The notes beneath the pieces are model-generated. The model made no database searches. It was not told the origin of the DNA and worked only from the letters and a program-made list of their open reading frames with translations. From an uncultured Lachnospiraceae bacterium (GTDB lineage Bacteria > Bacillota > Clostridia > Lachnospirales > Lachnospiraceae), in contig CAKRWX010000055.1 of the NCBI GenBank assembly GCA_934418055.1, positions 1-11,234 on the forward strand: a stretch of DNA of 11,234 nt, written 5' to 3'. How positions within the stretch are numbered: position 1 is the first letter of the stretch; each line of letters starts with the position of its first letter. This document shows positions 8,901-11,234 of the stretch, piece after piece. The translations under genes were made by a program, and so were the position numbers.

Positions 8901-10841
8901 AATCGGGAAGCGACGCCACTGGAATATGAATTCTGTGTTACGGTAAATAGAATGCCGCTTGAGGTAGACGGTGTCAGAGCAGCAGGCAGATCCTATAATG
9001 GAAGTAAATTGCTGGATATCACAGAAGTGATTTTGAAGCGGCAGATAGGATCGGGCTCGGAGATAACTGGGGTTTCTGTGAGTACAGCGAATCTGCAGGG
9101 AACCCTGGAGAGCGCGGATGCTGGAAACTACTCAAAGATTACGCTTCCGGAACTGACTTTAACTGGCACAGAAGCAGATAAGTATGAGCTGATTCAGCCG
9201 ACGGCCCCGGTTATGATCCTGGCGGGAGTGACCATCACGAAAGCTTCTGCTCCAACCATTACCTGGCCAGCCCCAGAGACCATTGAAGTTGGAAATGAAC
9301 TGCAGACTTCAAAACTGACTGGCGGAAGTACGGAATATGGCACATTCGCCTGGAAGAATCCGTCCCAGAAAGCGGAGGAAGGAACGCATACATATGAGGT
9401 GACCTTTACTCCCAATCCTCAGACGGAGAAAAATTATGATATCACAGAATTAACGGAAATGGTAAGCCTGCAGGCTGTGGCTCCGGCTTCCACGGAGCAT
9501 GAAGGAGAAATCGCGGCAGCAGCGCCGAAGGTGGCTCCTGTAGCCGCTGATGCGCCGCAGGAGGTAAAGGATATTGCTGATGTGCTTCAGAACACACCGC
9601 CTGCCATTACAGGACTGGAAACAGCAGCAAAAGATCTGCTGCAGACCAGCGAAAGCGGCGAGGTTCTAGTAAAAACTGGCGGGAATCAGACCATTACCGG
9701 AACCGAGGCGAAGGAGATACTGCAAAATGAGGGTATCAACACGGCGGGAAAGACGGTGAAGCTGGTGGTTGAGCCATATATGGAAGTGGCCGTGAAGGGC
9801 GTGGCCGAGGAGAACGGAAAACGCATCATTTCCATGGAAATCAGTGCGAAATACAATGTGAAGGCCACCACAGCCAGAACCGGTGAGACCATGCAGGAGA
9901 GCGGAACTGGCCGCAATAGCATTGTCATCGGAACCGGAATCCAGTACCAGGTAGATACGCCGGTCACCATCACCATTCCGCTTCCGGCAGATTATCCGGT
10001 GGAGAATCTGTTTATCTGTCATATTCTTCACAGCGGAAAAAATGTTTATTATCCGGTAACCGTGACTGCGGAACATGGCGTGAACATGGCAGAGTTTGTA
10101 AACAAAGATGGATTCAGCACCTTTGAACTGTTATCCGACGGACGAAACGGTTACATTGTCTATGACCAGGAAATCGGAACCAGAAGCTACACGCTGGAGC
10201 AGGTGGGCGATGCCCTGCCGACAGTGAACCGCAGCGGATACCGGTTTAAGGGATGGAAGATCAACGGAACAATCTACACGGAGTTTACGCTGGAACTTTT
10301 AAATCTGATTGACGCAGCAGAAGGAAAGAGCGTGGCTGCGGAAGCTGTGATGGAGCAGACTGCGTCCGGTTCGCAAAACGGCGGCTCAGGAAATGGAAGC
10401 AGTACTTCCGGAAGCAGAGGCTACGGCAGCGGATCAGACAGCAGCGGTTCTGTAATAGCTTCGGTGAGCCAGGGCAGCTGGAGCGCGGTCATGGCAGACG
10501 GCATCACAAAATGGAGATTCGCGGATCCGGCTGGCGTGTATGCGGCAAATACCTGGAAGCAGATTTCCTGGAACGGAATCATTTCCTGGTATCATTTCGG
10601 CGCGGACGGCTTTATGAATGTCGGATGGCTGCTTGATACCGACGGACACTGGTACTACTTCAATCCGGTTTCTGACGGTACTCAGGGCACTATGATTACC
10701 GGCTGGAGAAAGATTGATGGCATCTGGTATTATTTCAACCCGGTTTCCGATGGAGCCAGGGGTGCTATGTACCATGACCGCAGGACCCCGGACGGCTACT
10801 ACGTCGTTGAAACCGGCGCCTGGGACGGAAAAGAAAGATAA
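2910..10841 (+). CDS. Giant secreted modular surface protein with beta-helix, Ig-like and wall-binding repeats
   Basis: 2643 residues, exported and probably wall-attached; no catalytic motif seen. A signal peptide (1 to about 33) has a basic start, a hydrophobic core (LSMAMTAVMTIQL) and a likely cut near AVWG/A. Residues 34-220 include FPETLEAYI and acidic, disordered ATDSN/ATSSD motifs (95-99, 109-113, 128-132, 139-143). Beta-helix-like stretches with ITGGTF, ISGGTF and ITGGIYQN turns lie at about 270-430, 570-860 and 870-1110. An Ig-like domain (about 463-570) separates the first two. A CVNCG motif (C1196, C1199) and a HTHHW...C...C segment (about 1608-1637) follow. Many MBG, YDG, X2 and other Ig-like modules fill about 1200-2190. 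An Ala/Pro linker, an unrecognised domain (about 2220-2430), an InlB-like GYRFKGW unit and a Ser/Gly linker (about 2485-2520) come next. Choline-binding-type YYF repeats end it. There is no LPXTG. Best guess: adhesin, glycan-binding or matrix protein. Domain edges were judged by eye. Confidence 0.9.
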   Translation: MREKHIYRRYLSMAMTAVMTIQLCAPPEAVWGAAAHKKVKIITEFAELPESVSHIQIPAGVEETELEQYLQFPETLEAYIMEGYMETGSSDHKKATDSNARMEEDTASATSSDASYTVSVPESVYGKATDSNTSRQEKATSSNIEERSASDPESDEDDAYFEEEDLFADIPVLTDIAVTWEQDEEREAEDGSMYYLPVLPTEYVLADGVELPEIQVSVDYGIALMNEGAIQVTMNGQTSSYASFDDWMSNGTVEGDCEIKLMENTVLIKALTFNSGTITLDLNGKTLDTGSNNIIIGSSSVTIRSDGAEGTITGTQTSYNDRGIIRINTGGNCIIKNNVKIQHTGNSASRAVYNGGGHLEIEDGAEFSVYNGSFSVEIYYGTATITGGTFHGGVVVKEYAGKVEISGGTFYPNGSTLGSLRNDSGNKNLSGILKQGYGLQKVGDNSSVDLEQTLTKETVRVVKYPIYFSTQPVIETDQATVLEGYQTAPQLTAEATTENSVDEITYQWHVKKTLDGTEGTTDEVLTGANSGIYQISAGLSAGTYEYYCVATHGNDTVASNGAEFTVTQGYVQTVINRKTAGYLTLQEALTAIDNAVANAGNANTNEITIELKFLADSINRTEVTWTLDGTNKMINLTVDLNGCKAGYSPKDGKWNSAGLTFTLKGVHAVLKDSSSGQTGYLNGFLIMRDQASLTVESGSYENLYLYSEARAALNGGACRNRIDAGYSGSNGNTDAGQNAGISCTITGGIYQNVNVYGGASLTVSGDNTRIEKTLKAVHYVGGSSDKASKRAEVSLGGGYYNKIQVELADSNDLNDTNKKYAVADMLSSGYVFFASGFLQTVARTATFVDQVTVVPADTPQDTGNAVAKIVITTQENEEITNYYSSWESAVHALSQGDPDATRDHPTTWKKVELLLLKDATASTDVGQITNSGVRRLPDDITVSSAEGGNYTLTGSSDSKTPILLWADNIQNLTVKNIKLTNGRIYFVTGSLTISQGAEIISNTTAIGVKGTLIIEKNANVRTNQSEFGAIQLLSGGTMHILGSDCQISGVDKEIYFSGDAMLVLESGAVMPKLGKILDQSNDHLNVICKDPSQVNFNNADTGVKLWYPVTLPAGTSLETSGANADTVKEYEGQIYGLGWADGQEGQKEINVDTGICSYVQTNDSNSVKQVISSGKFQMPAAAVTLLKHELNEYGVCVNCGKVDLETAYQNGHLHMEGLTGRTYDSHPQKLVKVTLNQADGTAKELNGADADDTNTTSTADYTTSYANNISVYPYVKGEAGFDAADAPRVTITGQGNYMGMVTVYFTIGKGEMKPGTIHVYGSEDSSAAYDGQSHSAWSTDLSELKFKADPYDRESTTTVDGVTYVTAGNVGQIQFAYSTDQENWISKTVEEGQNQAALYDITNAGRYRFYVKVFNENCNDQMFGPYTSEIQPKSLKADGIVLSDFSTIANAEYTGEEIVPGYWDRGIVDNRIKVTSGGSTDSYVLRKGTDFTTSAVNNINVGKATIKFTGINNYTGELTANFMIVPKKINVTDSNFIGLEASGYGHTGEPIEPAFTLKDDNGNVISAEEYTVTYKNNTEIGTATIEIAAKEGRNYSVSGSTTFEIKAHTHHWNYQSNGYTNFMQATCDSTFGTCPYENGRIYLILYGRNQDYDGNNKEVQVNISFYNDADKKSYDLTAADIGVTLPEIVYYQDNYPGGQEISGVPVNAGEYWGVLTMGEGEQTAVARVQVLVNRVTPQIVNVAANSPENTLDLQDVILTCDPIGIPGKLKLKDDTVLEYGSNTCTWVFEPGDSVNYKTVEGSIVITIKDTNSPTVQYRKDNGDTWEDFNDSTLLSSRLWNINDTMEIWFRDAESGIATQQYYVADQVMVDSELSNAEWVNYTTPFKLGLGSHIVYVKAIDHYGNQVILHSDNFVVYQESVLRNTEIEYFYKEGNEKVLHINMNGNIFKEVVHEENQPLDESSISIETEQGQLTLNPAFLDSLGVGLHSYKIRMWPRDNREATPLEYEFCVTVNRMPLEVDGVRAAGRSYNGSKLLDITEVILKRQIGSGSEITGVSVSTANLQGTLESADAGNYSKITLPELTLTGTEADKYELIQPTAPVMILAGVTITKASAPTITWPAPETIEVGNELQTSKLTGGSTEYGTFAWKNPSQKAEEGTHTYEVTFTPNPQTEKNYDITELTEMVSLQAVAPASTEHEGEIAAAAPKVAPVAADAPQEVKDIADVLQNTPPAITGLETAAKDLLQTSESGEVLVKTGGNQTITGTEAKEILQNEGINTAGKTVKLVVEPYMEVAVKGVAEENGKRIISMEISAKYNVKATTARTGETMQESGTGRNSIVIGTGIQYQVDTPVTITIPLPADYPVENLFICHILHSGKNVYYPVTVTAEHGVNMAEFVNKDGFSTFELLSDGRNGYIVYDQEIGTRSYTLEQVGDALPTVNRSGYRFKGWKINGTIYTEFTLELLNLIDAAEGKSVAAEAVMEQTASGSQNGGSGNGSSTSGSRGYGSGSDSSGSVIASVSQGSWSAVMADGITKWRFADPAGVYAANTWKQISWNGIISWYHFGADGFMNVGWLLDTDGHWYYFNPVSDGTQGTMITGWRKIDGIWYYFNPVSDGARGAMYHDRRTPDGYYVVETGAWDGKER
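10650..10770 (+). repeat. Tandem cell-wall-binding repeat units within the giant gene
   Basis: Two 25-residue units start with WYYFNPVSDG at W2581 (nt 10650) and W2606 (nt 10725), a 75-bp period, and are similar at DNA level. A more diverged unit (WYHFGADGFMNVGW, about residues 2560-2573) precedes them. This is the aromatic/glycine signature of choline-binding or CW_binding-type repeats that hold proteins non-covalently on wall polymers. The protein ends with TPDGYYV...GAWDGKER, a typical terminator of such arrays. The array is short compared with many wall-bound proteins. Confidence 0.75.
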
Positions 10842-10852
10842 TAAACGGGAAA

Positions 10853-10886
10853 GCTCCTGTCACGAACGTGTGGCAGGAGCCTTTTT
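10853..10886 (+). terminator. Strong Rho-independent terminator after the giant gene
   Basis: GCTCCTGTCAC pairs with GTGTGGCAGGAGC around a short loop and is followed by CTTTTT (10881-10886). It begins 12 nt after the stop codon, so the giant gene is probably monocistronic and insulated from the iron-transport genes that follow. Confidence 0.9.
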
Positions 10887-10936
10887 GTTGTCAATTTCAC
10901 AATATTAATAATTTTTTCTCAATAAGAAAATACCGA

Positions 10937-10952
10937 GTTAGCAATACCTAAC
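10937..10952. promoter_or_regulatory. Upstream DtxR/IdeR-like palindrome
   Basis: GTTAG-N6-CTAAC is a palindrome with the TTAG-N6-CTAA geometry of iron-dependent DtxR-family operators. It lies about 28 bp upstream of the feo -35 in an AT-rich stretch, as an auxiliary operator separate from the main cluster. The binding protein is inferred, not encoded in the window. Confidence 0.5.
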
Positions 10953-10979
10953 AAAAATGAGAAAATTGCAAAAAAGTTA

Positions 10980-11008
10980 TTGACGGCTAACTCGGGTTAG
11001 CCTATACT
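10980..11008 (+). promoter_or_regulatory. feoA promoter
   Basis: TTGACG (10980-10985, 5 of 6) and TATACT (11003-11008, 5 of 6) are separated by exactly 17 bp. Transcription would start near 11015 and the leader would be about 90 nt. The spacer and -10 are covered by palindromic half-sites, so a bound repressor would block RNA polymerase directly. Confidence 0.75.
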
Positions 11009-11031
11009 AATCTCAAGTTAGCGGGCACTAA
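10985..11031. promoter_or_regulatory. Overlapping iron-regulator (DtxR/IdeR-like) operator array
   Basis: The 18-bp palindrome GGCTAAC-N4-GTTAGCC (10985-11002) shares its right half with TTAG-CCTATA-CTAA (10997-11010). A third site, TTAG-CGGGCA-CTAA (11018-11031), starts exactly 21 bp after the second. Half-sites alternate in orientation every 9-11 bp, consistent with several dimers stacked along the helix. The motif resembles the known IdeR/DtxR consensus (TTAG...CTAA arms), and its location at a feoA promoter supports ferrous-iron-dependent repression. The regulator family is inferred. Confidence 0.65.
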
Positions 11032-11103
11032 TTATTGTTGCTGTGCGCTGACAGACGAAATAGAAATAACGTACATACATATTAAAAAGAAAGAAGATGA
11101 ATG

Positions 11104-11234
11104 ATGATGCCACTTACTATGGCGCCGGTTGGACAGGCAAGCAAGATTCAGAGAGTCGGAGGAAACGATGAAACCAAACGTTTTCTGGCAAACCTCGGAT
11201 TTGTAGTTGGATCAGAAGTAACAGTAATTTCCGC
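11104..11234 (+). CDS. feoA: Ferrous iron transport protein FeoA (5' part, cut by window end)
   Basis: Small SH3-like cytoplasmic partner of the FeoB ferrous-iron permease. The visible residues, MMPLTMAPVG then KIQRVGGNDETKRFLANLGF and VVGSEVTVIS, match the N-terminal beta barrel of FeoA, including the LGF...G..V.V.S core. The family is usually about 70-80 residues, so roughly half is visible; the rest and a probable feoB lie beyond the window. Three ATGs occur in a row (11101, 11104, 11107) after an in-frame stop at 11098. An AAGAAG purine run (11091-11096) gives 7 nt spacing to 11104, and MMPLT is a familiar start, so 11104 is preferred with modest certainty. Its promoter carries iron-type operators. 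Confidence 0.9.
   Translation, partial: MMPLTMAPVGQASKIQRVGGNDETKRFLANLGFVVGSEVTVIS

Noticed and set aside
10780..10841. Sortase LPXTG anchor at the end of the giant protein
   Set aside because: No LPXTG-like motif, hydrophobic segment or basic tail is present; the protein ends directly after wall-binding repeats.
10714..10908. 64-residue + strand ORF overlapping the end of the giant gene and its terminator
   Set aside because: It reads through the terminator hairpin in another frame and is a shadow of the wall-binding repeat DNA.
11097..11171. Out-of-frame ATG just before feoA, giving a 24-residue ORF
   Set aside because: It has no family resemblance and ends within feoA; the frame starting at the ATG triplet run encodes a clear FeoA.

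Overview
The window looks like a chromosomal stretch from a Gram-positive anaerobe of the class Clostridia, most likely a Lachnospiraceae-type gut bacterium. This is inferred from the codon style, purine-rich ribosome sites, a GHKL/LytTR two-component pair, a giant secreted protein with ATDSN/ATSSD-type N-terminal motifs and C-terminal cell-wall-binding repeats, and a clostridial-style feoA. No taxon can be proven from sequence alone.

Layout. Positions 1-364 hold no convincing gene. They contain one very long imperfect hairpin (2-211), then an 11-bp perfect stem-loop (278-316). Positions 365-591 carry what looks like a short broken coding remnant spread over three frames, followed by a terminator-like hairpin (616-664). 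A two-gene minus-strand operon follows: a LytTR response regulator (2733 down to 2008) and an AgrC-like GHKL sensor kinase (2011 down to 707), overlapping by 4 bp.

The divergent intergenic region (2734-2909) holds two exact 12-bp direct repeats whose starts are 20 bp apart, the classical geometry of a LytTR-domain binding site. They lie just upstream of a good sigma-A-type promoter (-35 at 2833, -10 at 2856). That promoter points at a 2643-residue secreted, modular protein (2910-10841) with three beta-helix-like segments, many Ig-like modules, two Cys/His clusters and a choline-binding-type wall anchor. The simplest reading is a self-contained module: an unknown extracellular or envelope cue acts on the kinase, then on the LytTR regulator, which controls the giant surface protein and perhaps its own operon.

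After a strong terminator (10853-10886) an unrelated unit begins. It is an iron-type promoter covered by a helically phased array of TTAG/CTAA half-sites (DtxR/IdeR-like), followed by the start of feoA (ferrous iron transport), which is cut by the window end.
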